The notes under the pieces: generated by a model
The model's input: only the letters and a program-made list of their open reading frames with translations
The model's database searches: none
Told to the model about the DNA's origin: nothing
From: Nocardia sienata NBRC 100364
Lineage (GTDB): Bacteria; Actinomycetota; Actinomycetes; Mycobacteriales; Mycobacteriaceae
Assembly: GCF_001613205.1 (NCBI RefSeq)
Contig: NZ_BDBX01000001.1
Coordinates: 55,284 to 119,283 of the forward strand
Length of the DNA stretch: 64,000 nt
Reading direction: 5' to 3'
In this document: piece by piece, positions 19,801 through 27,746 of the stretch
Layout of the letters: each line of letters starts with the position of its first letter
Position numbering within the stretch: position 1 is the first letter of the stretch
Position numbers and translations under genes: made by a program

Positions 19801-20243
19801 TCGTTGGCCAGCGCATTCATCGGATAGATGATCAGCGCCTTCATTCCCGCGACGCCCTGCTTCTTGGCACGCACGACATGATCGAGGATCGGGATGAGGA
19901 ACGACTCCGTCTTACCGGAACCAGTCCCCGTGGTCACCAATGTCGGCTGGGGGCGTGTCTGAAACTTGGTCGACAACCGCTCGAACGCCCTGGCCTGATG
20001 CCCATAGGGCACGAAGTCGTCCGGCAGCCAGTCCAGGTGCATACCCCAGTTGCCGCGGGCCGGGGCGAAGGGCAGACGTAACCGAACATAGGGGCCCTTG
20101 AACATGCCGTCCCTGGCATCGCCGACGAAATCGGTGAGTGCGGCCTGGGTATCCGGGTCGGTGAGCGCGAAGGTAGTCGCCAGGTAATCGGTCAAACCTT
20201 CACGCAGCCGGTGGGCCTGCAAGGTCGGTAGGAGAGCCCCCAC
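13896..20243 (-). CDS. Giant DEAD/DEAH helicase with DUF1998 and nuclease-like tail
   Basis: About 2115 residues. GTG 20243 is chosen because GAGGAG lies six bases upstream; the frame continues to 20405 but that part is poor. Superfamily 2 motifs are present: TGTGSGKTES (about 104), DEFHTYDG (about 234), SATLGG, and QRVGRAGR (about 1086). Several zinc-knuckle pairs follow (CRHCGRS, CPACNT, CGVCQT, CPQCGW, CPRCGT, CSGCGQ). DUF1998 spans about 1566-1690, with IHDTVPGGTGYL and CHNCLLP. After it comes a PD-(D/E)XK-like segment (SLEREFYVAFL-type start, VPDFELKTTD, IALFADG) at about 1720-1840. The first part resembles MrfA/DrmA-type helicases. Fusion with DUF1998 and a nuclease suggests DNA restriction or repair. 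Confidence 0.85.
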   Translation of the reverse strand: MGALLPTLQAHRLREGLTDYLATTFALTDPDTQAALTDFVGDARDGMFKGPYVRLRLPFAPARGNWGMHLDWLPDDFVPYGHQARAFERLSTKFQTRPQPTLVTTGTGSGKTESFLIPILDHVVRAKKQGVAGMKALIIYPMNALANDQEQRLARLISAHPELSGVTAGLYTGEQSSGGRTLVSAEGLITDRRLMHDSPPDILLTNYKMLDHLLLRPDRAAMWRQSAESLQYVVLDEFHTYDGAQGTDVAMLLRRLGLAVKSYWNEASQVADEDRARPLGRITPVATSATLGGGGEPTAMLEFAHTVFGEVFGKESLVEETRVELEDWLTDRDAGLDRRYVPIAPSAEQAVNDLDAFSSRSPNNAHLAAAVLATLFERTGDEHPTFPELAAELRRLDETEQLDLLKKHHWFARLLDRSTKAISLAELAARTLSVSSAERDNQRGRAIRQRYLDYVFAALSHLRAEIGRSALNVDVHLWVRELSRIDRELSSTTRFRWADDGDTESSGAEYAPALFCRHCGRSGWGVRLAPTGYALDPDQSSVRAQHLSGNARIRALISAPVEAEQAPAVQDLRWLRIEDREVGDEVPDPESTEVLEGRVLPVLALHGPAADDDSTKDVCPACNTADGIRFLGSAVATQLSVALSTMYGDAELNADEKKALMFTDSVQDAAHRAGFVQARSHTLSLRSTLRNALGERITGAEMLTLTELCDAVIDRAGDDPTRRYHLLAPDIVERDEFGAFWQAEATAAKRREATKKVRRGVQFDIDLEFGRQSRLGRTLELTGSVVAEVDLGSPGRVARLGAQALDNTEYQLTLTDIDAAAITRWVRGTVERMRIQGAIRHVWLDKYVQRDANRRWVWGGRPLGEGMPAFPKGRPAPAFPAVGARAVPEGFDAITAPSSWYALWASRCLGVAPFDGGFLARSLFAVLADERILTTVTTEKALTAYQLSEDGIRVGAPSLDDLEAGRHLLVCGVCQTQNPGTAAVVDQLDGAPCLLSRCPGTLHRAPKSDNFYRGLYDRSEMKRVVAREHTSLLPPKLRQDYETKFKQRSIDPTAPNVLVATPTLEMGIDIGDLSTVMLGSLPRTVASYLQRVGRAGRLTGNSLILAFVRGRGEHLPKLYDPTSVISGDVRPPATFLTAEEILQRQYIAHIVDQLARRPGAQDPIEARAVLGSFDEGTWMAGLIGLADLKADELVEGFLDQFGSLLPEAPREALRIWATPTEPGEPSAMVGQLREAVHRWNLDVAELTERRTAVDAALPEFEQRANSPAATDDDKRDLRSARATLRLLGKHLHDLTREHWVGVLERYGVLPNYTLLDDSVTLDVGITWFDPESKEYQGDTESYRRGARVALTELAPGSTFYAQGLAVKIDAVDLGAGEANIHLWRMCPQCGWVGTEVAAESALPPSRCPRCGTAAIADVSQQLQVVEMAKVSAEVRRDEAAITDSRDERQRETYAVVTAADIDPDNIARRWFATEYDFGAEYLRRIDIRWLNLGRRTSQGGRRTIAGSEITTGLFRVCSGCGQLDRIAGRNDPHEHRSWCRYRKAATEDHVREIALARTLRTQAVLLHVPAFLRYDSLAYPSLSAAILLGLRQVIGGSPEHLDVVTITDALYDRNQQALLIHDTVPGGTGYLAEFADPEKVWSALRTAREVLRNCSCADEARLACHNCLLPFTAPHELDKVSRRTAAKILDFILGAQEADPVWETWREAIVEETPAKPAASSESPLEREFYVAFLNRLRTLGATIKETPGTYANKATITVPGKKIRTWTLTPQVQMGNSVPDFELKTTDPEIPVIALFADGHAYHATADNNRIADDARKRAILRSGGVLVWSFGYEDLQRFTGQKKQVAPSWHMKKLAELTMKQGNLRPAVFELVKADPITQLLRFVNEPELETWSTVGRWLPLMFMRDSRHKGDSDELASWALNLLDDPNAQVPAGQYACWSYTDGPLTVTAALRTDNGTSTAVLLLDDRDDGRAVDRRSAWQEWLRLSNWFGLHDAHLITSRNLLTDETPTPTTTAEADTSDLSPQWQTLYADSISDQERSLIRELASAGTPLPSQGFETDDGEVIDIAWPGPRVGVLFDDVAAAADTITDQGWTICGPEIAPIVAALTANGVM

Positions 20244-20588
20244 AAATGCTCCTCGATCGTCGGCCGACTCGGCTGGTCGGGTGCGTACTGAGCCCGCTGA
20301 CCTGTTGTTCTTCAGGCGGGCGCTCTTTCGGATGTTAGCCCGGAAGTCTGCCGGGTGACCGGGGATCGACGCCGAGGCGATCGAGCGGACGAACCGGCCG
20401 AACATTCACCGTTCTCGCGTCGATATGGGCCGCACATACGCCACGAAGAGGCAACCTGATGGTCGTTCCCGCGCGATGAATAGTTACAGGCCTCTGATCA
20501 CTACGATGAGTGCTCTGCCCCGGCGGGTGCCTGCCGGTGTGAGTGGTCTTGCCCGGCTCGGTCCTCACAGTCGGCGTCGGCTGCGCTG
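20244..20588. other. Intergenic, promoter region of the giant helicase
   Basis: 345 bases between the caspase-helicase stop and the GTG of the giant helicase, both on the minus strand. No protein-like frame, repeat or clear hairpin is visible. It presumably holds the promoter of the two-helicase unit, which makes that unit separate from the caspase operon. Confidence 0.5.
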
Positions 20589-23500
20589 TCATCGGCCCGA
20601 GCGGTAGAGCATCCACGCCGGGATCCGCAATGCGCTCATGGGCTGTTCGGGGTCCGCTCGGATGTCCCTATGGCGGAGCATCAGTCGGAGATGTCGTGCC
20701 GGATCCACACCTTCACGCACCCCGCGATCCAGGATGACAGCTGTCTCGACTCCGGCGGAGTCCTCCACGACCGCATCGGTGAGATGCCCGCGGACCTCGC
20801 GCTGCAAGGTAACCCGGCCGCCTGCACCGGCAAGGAAGGCGAAGAGCCGGTCCTGTAATTCGTCGGGTGCCGAGCCGGTTCCGGAATCTTCCTGCACGCC
20901 CACGGCCGCGTTCAGAAGTGCCGCACCGATCCGCCGTTCCGACCACAACCCGCGGTTACCCACCACGATCAGGTGGGATCGAGCACGTGTGATCGCCACA
21001 TTCCACAGATTGAGTTGGCGTTCGACCCATTTGATCGAACCTCGCGGCATATTCGGAGCGGCGACCAGCGAGTAGAGTACGAAGTCACACTCGCCGCCCT
21101 GGAACGTGTGTACGGTCCCGATCCGTACATGCTCGAAGCCCTTACCGAGTTGGGAGCGGATCATATCCACCTGTGCCTTGAACGGGGTCACGACACCGAT
21201 GCTGGGCTGATCGGCTGTCGCCCCACCGGGCGGTAGCAAGAACTTGACGGCCTCGACGACTTTTGCGGCTTCGGCGCGATTGAACCAGGATTCGCCCGAT
21301 CGCGGTTGCTCGGCGTTGCCTTCGATGTGGGTCCAGTGGATGGCGTCACGGTTGGCGATCGTGGGGCGGCCACGCGTATCGGTCAGCACGGCCAGCTGTC
21401 CGTCATAGAAGAGACCGTTGACGAGTCCTGCGATTGTCGGATGGCATCGGAAGTGCTCGTCCAGCAGGAGGCGGCCGCCCGCGGCCCGCTCGCAGGCTCG
21501 AAAGGCGGAATGCCTCCGGTAGGACATTCGGCCGGCCTCCAACCACCCAAACCCGAAACCGGCCTCCTGTGCGGCGTGGATTTCCTGTTCGGGTCCGATA
21601 TCGGCGATATGGGGCAACTGCATCGGATCGCCGATGATCACGGCACGGCGAGCACGGAATAGAAGGGGCAGTATTGCCGGGATGGCACACTGGCTGGCCT
21701 CGTCGATGATCACGAGGTCGAAAAGCGCCGGCGCGGGTGGAAAGTAGCGCGCCGACAGGGTGCTGACGGCCCAGCCGCGGACATTCGGGAGCGCGGCCCG
21801 TACGGCCCGCCACGCGCGCCCGTCCTCGGTGGCCTCGATGAGATCGGTGATCCGGCTCCTGCCTTGTAGGGCGGCTGTGCGCGTACTGGTCCCCAGCGCA
21901 ACCGCGGACGTGTGCCGAAGCTCGGATTCCGCAGTGTGTAGGCGCCTGGAGAGTTCGTTGTCGTCGGGTAGCGCCTCGAGCCGGGCCCGCGCTGTACGCC
22001 AATCCTTCTCGGCCGCCAGGAGTTGGGCAAGGGTGGCGCAGCGGCCGGCGAGCGCATCGTCGTCCTCGACGGGGATCTCCCAGCGTCGTAGCAGCCGGGC
22101 TCGGCGATACCGGGCGAAGAACCGGGCGCGCACCGCACCCTCCGCTGCGCGTAGGGCAATCTCGAGCGGCTTCTGCTCGAGGCGTGACAGCAGGTCGACG
22201 ATGGAAACACCGAGCTTCTCGGCCGAATCGTCGCGGGTGCGTCCCGCGATCAGCAGGCGCTGCTCGAGTTCTCCGGTGGTGGCCAGCAGGTCCCGCTGTG
22301 CACTGTGCGCGTGCTGGGCCTGCCGCAACGCCGCCATCGCGGTGGCCGGATTTCCCTCAGTGGGGCTTAAGGTCAGCAACCCGCGAAGTGCTTCGGAGGT
22401 GCCGCTCCGGTACTCGAGGCTGCCGGTGCGCACAAGACTTCCCGGGGCGACACTCTCGCACCGCTTCCACACCTCGTCCACGGCCCGGTTGTTGGTCGAG
22501 GCGACGAGGACCGTCGAGTTGTTGGCTACAGCGGTAGCGACCAGATTGGTGACGAGCTGGCTCTTGCCGGTTCCGGGCGGTCCGGTGGCGACGGTCAGTC
22601 GGTTCCGCATAGCCGACCGGATGACAGTTTCCTGGGCTTCGTTGCATTGCAGAGGAGTCACCAGCTGGAACGGCGTGTCTTGCGCTGCGGAGCAGTGCGG
22701 CGTTTCCGGGTCCAGAGCCGAGAGCGCGGTGTCGCGTATCCGGTGGGCCTGTTCGACGAGACTGTCGAGGTCTTCGAGCAGTTTCGTCACCGGGCTCGGG
22801 CCATTGGGAACTCGGCAGAGCACCGCCGCGTTGCGGGCTCCCGCGTTCGGGGTGTCGACATCGATGCACTCGGCGAGTTGGCCCGGGCGCAGTGGCTCGA
22901 CGCAGGCGAGGCCGAGGTCGAATTCGAGCAGCTTTCCGATGTCGTTGGCCATGGCGGCAGGTTGGCGAGCATGCCAGGTGGGACGGTAGGCGGCATTGAA
23001 ATCGGCGGCCGTATCCTTGCCCAGGAAAATTTCGATCAGCTCGGGATGAGCGATGATCCGCCCGGTCGGTTCCAACCGGGTCCCGCCCGCGGTGTGTACC
23101 ACTTCGACCTTCCGGAGGAGCAGCGGTGCGAACCGGTGCCGGGCGCCGTTCCTGGAGTTCTGGCTCGATTGCAGGACGACGGCCGGATAACCCGCCCACA
23201 GTTCATCGTCGGCGGCAACCACATCCTCGACGAACTCCCGCGCTTCGTCCGGTACCGGAACCCGGTGGTCCTCTTCGACGGTTCCCGACAGGAAGGATTC
23301 GCTGCCGCGCACGCAGACGTACGATTCGCCGTGCTCGGCAACCGACAGCACGGAGAACTCGCTTCGACCAGTGGTCAGACAACGCCGGTAATAGTCGAGC
23401 AGCTGAGGCCACGACGGCCGGGAGTCCTTGGCCGGGACCCCCTCGGGGACAGTGCCGGTGTCTGCGTCTCGCGGAACGGGGGTCAGCGTGGCCGGACCCT

Positions 23501-24281
23501 GGGGCCGGGAGGCGATCACGATCCGGTCGTCCACCTGCACAGCGGATTTGACCGGAACCTGCTTGGCATCGACTCGCAGCCGCTGGTTCACGTACTCGAA
23601 CAGATCGTCGACGGTGACCTCGCCGGTCTCCGGTCGGGCCGCATCGCCGCTGCGCAGCGTCTCCACGACGGCCCCGGTGAAAAGTGAGGGGGTGATAACG
23701 GTCGACTCCGGCGATCCGGCGAACGACGCCTCGGTAGCGCGAGACGACGACAGAACGAACACCCCGTTGCTGCGCAGGACCGGGGAGGGGGCGGGCGTTG
23801 TGACGCCCTTTGCGGTCGCGCTGTCGTCCCGGTCCGCCGCTCGAAGCCCGACCGCGAACCCGCCACTCTGGCAGCAGTCGATCATCAGGACCTTCTGCGG
23901 TGCCGGGCACGATTCGAGCGCATCGTTCACGAACTGCGCACCCACGGCGGTGGCCGCGACATTGTCGAAGTCGGTATCGGTGGTGACGAAGTGGAACTCG
24001 CTGTTCACCTGCACCAAACGGGTGCCGTGGCCCGAGATGTACACCAGCGCCAGCTCGTCCTCGTCGCAGGTGCCGAGGAATTCGACGATCTCGGTGCACA
24101 TCCGCTCGGCGGTGCAGTCCATGACCGGACGTACTTCGGTGAATGCGCCGATATGTCGGTGGAGCAGCACCTGTCCCAGTAGGGAAAGGTCGGCGCGGAT
24201 CGAAGGGAGAGGTGCGAATCGGGTGTCGGCGTAGTTCTCGACACCGAGCAGCAGCGCGCGTCGCCGTACCGGCCGGTTCAC
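20589..24281 (-). CDS. Caspase-like peptidase fused to Upf1-like SF1 helicase
   Basis: 1230 residues. Residues 1-250 form a caspase/metacaspase (C14) domain with the catalytic dyad visible: ISGHG (His85) and DCCQSGG (Cys137). The C-terminal half is a superfamily 1 helicase: Walker A GPPGTGKS near 563, DEASQC, GDPMQLP near 887, EHFRCHP, VVTPFKAQVD, TVHTFQGGE near 1063, NVAITRARS. The last 90 residues (VVEDSAGVETAVILDRG) may be a small nuclease-like fold, but this is weak. GTG start overlaps the EACC1 stop (GTGA, 24278-24281). I infer that nucleic-acid sensing by the helicase switches on the protease, a suicidal defense. The fusion is unusual. Confidence 0.85.
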   Translation of the reverse strand: MNRPVRRRALLLGVENYADTRFAPLPSIRADLSLLGQVLLHRHIGAFTEVRPVMDCTAERMCTEIVEFLGTCDEDELALVYISGHGTRLVQVNSEFHFVTTDTDFDNVAATAVGAQFVNDALESCPAPQKVLMIDCCQSGGFAVGLRAADRDDSATAKGVTTPAPSPVLRSNGVFVLSSSRATEASFAGSPESTVITPSLFTGAVVETLRSGDAARPETGEVTVDDLFEYVNQRLRVDAKQVPVKSAVQVDDRIVIASRPQGPATLTPVPRDADTGTVPEGVPAKDSRPSWPQLLDYYRRCLTTGRSEFSVLSVAEHGESYVCVRGSESFLSGTVEEDHRVPVPDEAREFVEDVVAADDELWAGYPAVVLQSSQNSRNGARHRFAPLLLRKVEVVHTAGGTRLEPTGRIIAHPELIEIFLGKDTAADFNAAYRPTWHARQPAAMANDIGKLLEFDLGLACVEPLRPGQLAECIDVDTPNAGARNAAVLCRVPNGPSPVTKLLEDLDSLVEQAHRIRDTALSALDPETPHCSAAQDTPFQLVTPLQCNEAQETVIRSAMRNRLTVATGPPGTGKSQLVTNLVATAVANNSTVLVASTNNRAVDEVWKRCESVAPGSLVRTGSLEYRSGTSEALRGLLTLSPTEGNPATAMAALRQAQHAHSAQRDLLATTGELEQRLLIAGRTRDDSAEKLGVSIVDLLSRLEQKPLEIALRAAEGAVRARFFARYRRARLLRRWEIPVEDDDALAGRCATLAQLLAAEKDWRTARARLEALPDDNELSRRLHTAESELRHTSAVALGTSTRTAALQGRSRITDLIEATEDGRAWRAVRAALPNVRGWAVSTLSARYFPPAPALFDLVIIDEASQCAIPAILPLLFRARRAVIIGDPMQLPHIADIGPEQEIHAAQEAGFGFGWLEAGRMSYRRHSAFRACERAAGGRLLLDEHFRCHPTIAGLVNGLFYDGQLAVLTDTRGRPTIANRDAIHWTHIEGNAEQPRSGESWFNRAEAAKVVEAVKFLLPPGGATADQPSIGVVTPFKAQVDMIRSQLGKGFEHVRIGTVHTFQGGECDFVLYSLVAAPNMPRGSIKWVERQLNLWNVAITRARSHLIVVGNRGLWSERRIGAALLNAAVGVQEDSGTGSAPDELQDRLFAFLAGAGGRVTLQREVRGHLTDAVVEDSAGVETAVILDRGVREGVDPARHLRLMLRHRDIRADPEQPMSALRIPAWMLYRSGR

Positions 24282-24694
24282 GGTATTTCACGATCGGATT
24301 CGGTCGCGGGATCGTGCCGCTCTCCTGCGAGCAGACGGACGATTCGCTCGGTCCGTTCGTCGATCCCGCCGGTGATGACGATACTCCCGCCTTCGTCTCT
24401 GGCGATCTCCACTTTCCGGTTGCGCTCCCGTGCGCACCACTCGCGGATGGCGGTGACGAGTACACGGGTGACGGCGGTGGCGACCGGTACCGCGACGGTT
24501 GCCGACAGCGCGAGATCGGCTACTCCGGCTCCTTTTTCCCCGTCTGCCTGATCGGCACGATCGGTTCCGGCGAAGTCGACCTCGAGATCTTCGACCGTCG
24601 ACAACGTGCGGCGGAGGTCCCGGGTCAACCGTTCGGCCCTGAAGGTGTCGCCCGCGATCACCCGGATGCGGATGTCCTCATGGTCATCGGTCAT
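24278..24694 (-). CDS. EACC1 (effector-associated constant component 1) protein
   Basis: 138 residues, ATG at 24694 after an AGGGGG site. The pattern matches EACC1 proteins of actinobacterial conflict systems: an N-terminal strand-helix unit with IRVIAGDTFRAERL, a central Ala/Val helix (LALSATVAVPVATAVTRVLV), a REWCARERNRKVEIARD segment, and a final VITGG-type strand with ERIVRLL. EACC1 is known as a small constant adaptor encoded next to variable effectors, often caspases, in NTP-dependent conflict systems. Here it is coupled to a caspase-helicase, which supports both assignments. Its exact biochemical role is not known. Confidence 0.75.
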   Translation of the reverse strand: MTDDHEDIRIRVIAGDTFRAERLTRDLRRTLSTVEDLEVDFAGTDRADQADGEKGAGVADLALSATVAVPVATAVTRVLVTAIREWCARERNRKVEIARDEGGSIVITGGIDERTERIVRLLAGERHDPATESDREIP

Positions 24695-24966
24695 GGTGCC
24701 CCCTGCTGTGCTGATCCGGTGAAGATTTGCGCGCCTGCCTCCCGGCTGAACCAGGATACGTGTCCAAAGACGTTATACCAGGCCAACTTTGAATCTACGG
24801 CGGTCGGGCGCCGACAACATGGTGCCATGTCCATTGCCCGGTGGAGATGCCGGCAACGGCGACCGTAGGCGATTACACCGGTGTGCGAGGGGCCGCGCGT
24901 CAACGGCAACCCGCGACTACCATCGGTAGCCCAGAGGCGGCCGCGTCGACGGAGTGGAGTGGGGTA
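24695..24966. other. Divergent promoter region
   Basis: About 270 bases separate the EACC1 gene (minus) from the decayed coiled-coil helicase (plus). The start of the latter is taken at GTG 24967 (VGGEDERCG). No inverted repeats or known motifs stand out, but promoters for both directions must lie here. Confidence 0.4.
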
Positions 24967-27249
24967 GTGGGTGGGGAGGACGAGCGGTGCGGTGCGATCG
25001 TCGAGTTCTGGCAGGCCGTGGAGATGTTCAGTCCGCAGCGGGTGGACCGAGTCGATCGGCAGCAGCGGATCTTCCCGGTGGCGGCGGATGAACCGCTGCC
25101 ATGGGATCCGGCACATGAGCTGTCACAGCTCTCCCTGCGCCCGAATCAGGCGTGGCGTCATATCGTGTATGCCGGAATCTACCGTCTCGACGAAGTCTTC
25201 GAGGTGCTGTCCCGCCATTTCGACCCAGACCCGGACAGCTACGATGACCGGCCGAGTGGGGTGGCTGCCTTCCGAGCTGCCCAAACCCAGGTCGAATCCA
25301 TCCGCCGGCCGAGGCGTGACGTCCATGCGCAGGTCGTCCGGCGTCGGCAGGTGAAGCGGCGGATCGACGAGATCACGGAAGAGCTTGCGGCGGCCGCCGC
25401 GAGAGCGGAGACGGCTCGCGGAGAACGTGAGACTGCATGGCGTTTCGCGCAGGAATGTGTTCGAGAAGCAGAACGACTCGCCCGCGCACAACAGACCGCT
25501 GTCGAGCAATCCGCCCGGCAGCGCCGTGAGGCCGCGGAACGGGCGGTTCGTGATCACCGCGGCGAGGTCGAGCAGATCGCCGGTGGTCGTCGGGTCCGGG
25601 CCGAGGAGTCCCTGCGGCGCTGGACCGCAGAGCTCGATCGACGCGACGAACTCCTGGAAGGCCACCGTGCGCTGCGGCCGGGCTGGTGGCGACAGCTGTG
25701 GTCCCTGGTCGAGGCCGGCCGGGAATGGTCCCAGCGTCGGTCGTGGCTGGTCGGACAGGTGCAGCAGGCATCGCAGGCCAGGGCAACGGCGCAGGCCGAA
25801 TTGGACTCGGCGCAGGCTGATCTCGGCCTCGCTCGAGAATCACTCGCCACCGCCCAGCACGAATACGATGCGGCACCCCGCGCCTCGACCGCCGGCATAC
25901 CTCAACCGTCCATCGCGTACGAGCCGCTGATCAGCGCAAACCGTATTCTGGAGCGCGCCGAACAGGAAGTCGCCGCAGCAGCGCGAGCACTATCCGGTGC
26001 CGAGCGAAGCTTCCGGCAGGAGCGAGACGAACTCGCGGCTTTGAACGTCGACCTCGCCGACGGCGCCGGATTGGGTGCGTACTTCCCGGACGAGACGTGG
26101 TGGGAGGACAGGATACGCCGGGAATCGGCGGCCCTCTGGACCGATCCTGAATGGAACACCGCACGCAGCGAACTACTGCTGGCGGCCCTCGCGCTGCATC
26201 GATCGTTCCTCCGGCAGGTGCCGACCGAAATGCGCCGCAATCTGCAGGCCGCCGTGGATATCGTCAGTGGTGCAGCCCCCCCCGCAATCTCTCGGACGAA
26301 GCGGCGCAAGCAGCCTGGCAAAGCTTGTTCCTGGTGGTTCCGGTCGTATCCACCACCTTCGCCTCCTACGGTCGGCTGTTCGGTCATCTGGAGCGGGAAT
26401 CACTCGGCTGGCTGCTCATCGACGAGGCCGGGCAGGCCACCCCGCAGAACGCGGTCGTGCGCTGTGGCGGACGCGGCGGGCCGTTGTCGTCGGCGATCCC
26501 CCGCAGTTGGAGCCTGTGACCACGCTCCCGTTCCGCACCGAGGACGCCATCCGCACTTCCTTCGAGGTGGACCCGCAGTGGAGCACCTGCCGCACGTCGG
26601 TGCAGCGTATCGCCGACCGGCTCACCCCGCTGGGGACTTCACTGCCGGGCGACGAGGGCTGGACTTGGGTGGGTGTCCCGCTGACCGTGCACCGACGCTG
26701 CGATGCTCCCATGTTCGAAATCGTCAACTCGATCGCCTACGACGGACTGATGATCAACGGCACCGGTACCGCTGCTCGGAAACGTTTCGATACCAGCTAT
26801 CCGAACCTTCCCGAATCCAAGTGGATCGATCTGGTCGGTACCACCGCGCACGGACACTGGATTCCGGACGAGGGCCGGCAACTGGATCGGATTCTGCGCT
26901 CCCTTGCCGTCTCGGCATCGATATGTCGGAAGTCATGGTCATCAGCCTGTTCCGGGATGTGGCCCGCGAGATCAGCCGACGCGGCCGGGCTTATCCCGGT
27001 CTGACCGCAGGAACAATCCACACCGCGCAGGGAAAACAAGCCGATGTGGTGATACTTGTCCTCGGCGGTGACCCGGCCCGGCCCGGTGCCCGGCGGTGGG
27101 CAGCGAGCAAACCCAATCTGCTCAATGTCGCAGTGAGTCGGGCGAAACGGCGGCTCTACGTGATCGGAGATTTCCGGTCATGGTCGCGCGAGCGTTACTT
27201 CGGCACCATGGCCCGGCATCTACCGCGGGCTGACCCGGTGGCCCCATGA
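24967..27249 (+). pseudogene. SF1 helicase with coiled coil, multiply frameshifted and lacking P-loop
   Basis: The N-terminal part (AIVEFWQAVEMFSPQ) and a long Ala/Glu/Arg coiled coil (about residues 118-310) are in one frame. The helicase half is split: [12 protein letters not shown] and DEAGQATPQ in a second frame, [12 protein letters not shown] and PLTVHRRCDAPMF in a third, then EVMVISLFRDVA, HTAQGKQADVV and NVAVSRAKRRLY back in the first. Breaks lie at a C8 run (26276-26283), near 26456 and near 26908. No GxxGxGK(S/T) occurs anywhere in the frame, although the family should have one, so an internal deletion also removed the ATP site. The gene is dead or badly mis-sequenced; the missing P-loop argues for dead. 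Confidence 0.75.
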
Positions 27250-27299
27250 TTCCAGTCGGCACTTCTTTTCGTAATTGGCGATTCCGGGCTCGATTCTGG

Positions 27300-27713
27300 T
27301 TACGCGGTGCGCCACTCGTCGATGGACGACCAAATCGTGGTATGCGGCGCGTCGTACTGCTCCAGATCACCCTTTTCCGAGACTCGTTCGATCAGTTGCT
27401 CGATGCGAGCAATGAGTTCGGCGGAATCGGTCTCTCGTGAATGACAACCCAAGAGTGCCGTCAAAAGGTCGCCTGGATAGAAGTCGCTCTCGGCGAGGGG
27501 ATTGGATCCGAGGATGTCCAGCGCCACTGGAGTCAGTACGTCGACGCCCTCCCTTTGCGACAGGAGGACGCGAATGTCTTCGACGGTGAGATCGGGCAGG
27601 GGGACGTCTCTCAACGCGTGCACAGTCTTCATGAGTCGGGTTGCATCCTTGTCCGGGGCGGGCCAGGCTCTGCCTTCGATCTGAGATAGTGACCGTGGGT
27701 CGCGATATGTCAC
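27300..27713 (-). CDS. CdiI-like contact-dependent inhibition immunity protein
   Basis: 137 residues, GTG at 27713 preceded by GAGGAG six bases away. The middle carries the conserved pattern of this immunity family: LTVEDIRVLLSQREG, VALDILGSNPLAESDFYPGDLL. It is cytosolic. It lies 33 bases downstream of a toxin frame with an Ntox28-like C-terminus and should protect against that domain. The ribosome site is good, so the immunity gene is probably still expressed although the toxin gene has lost its 5' end. Confidence 0.75.
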   Translation of the reverse strand: MTYRDPRSLSQIEGRAWPAPDKDATRLMKTVHALRDVPLPDLTVEDIRVLLSQREGVDVLTPVALDILGSNPLAESDFYPGDLLTALLGCHSRETDSAELIARIEQLIERVSEKGDLEQYDAPHTTIWSSIDEWRTA

Positions 27714-27746
27714 TGTGCTCCTCTCCTCATCTGCGCCTCAACCAGT

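Noticed and set aside
11674..20243. Calling the two-helicase unit DISARM
   Set aside because: There is no separate DrmB, PLD-type DrmC or adjacent DISARM methylase; the methylase/SNF2 pair is 30 kb away and separately organised.
22647..23687. Plus-strand open frame of 346 codons
   Set aside because: Antisense to the caspase-helicase gene; no domain signs, and the opposite strand carries catalytic motifs.
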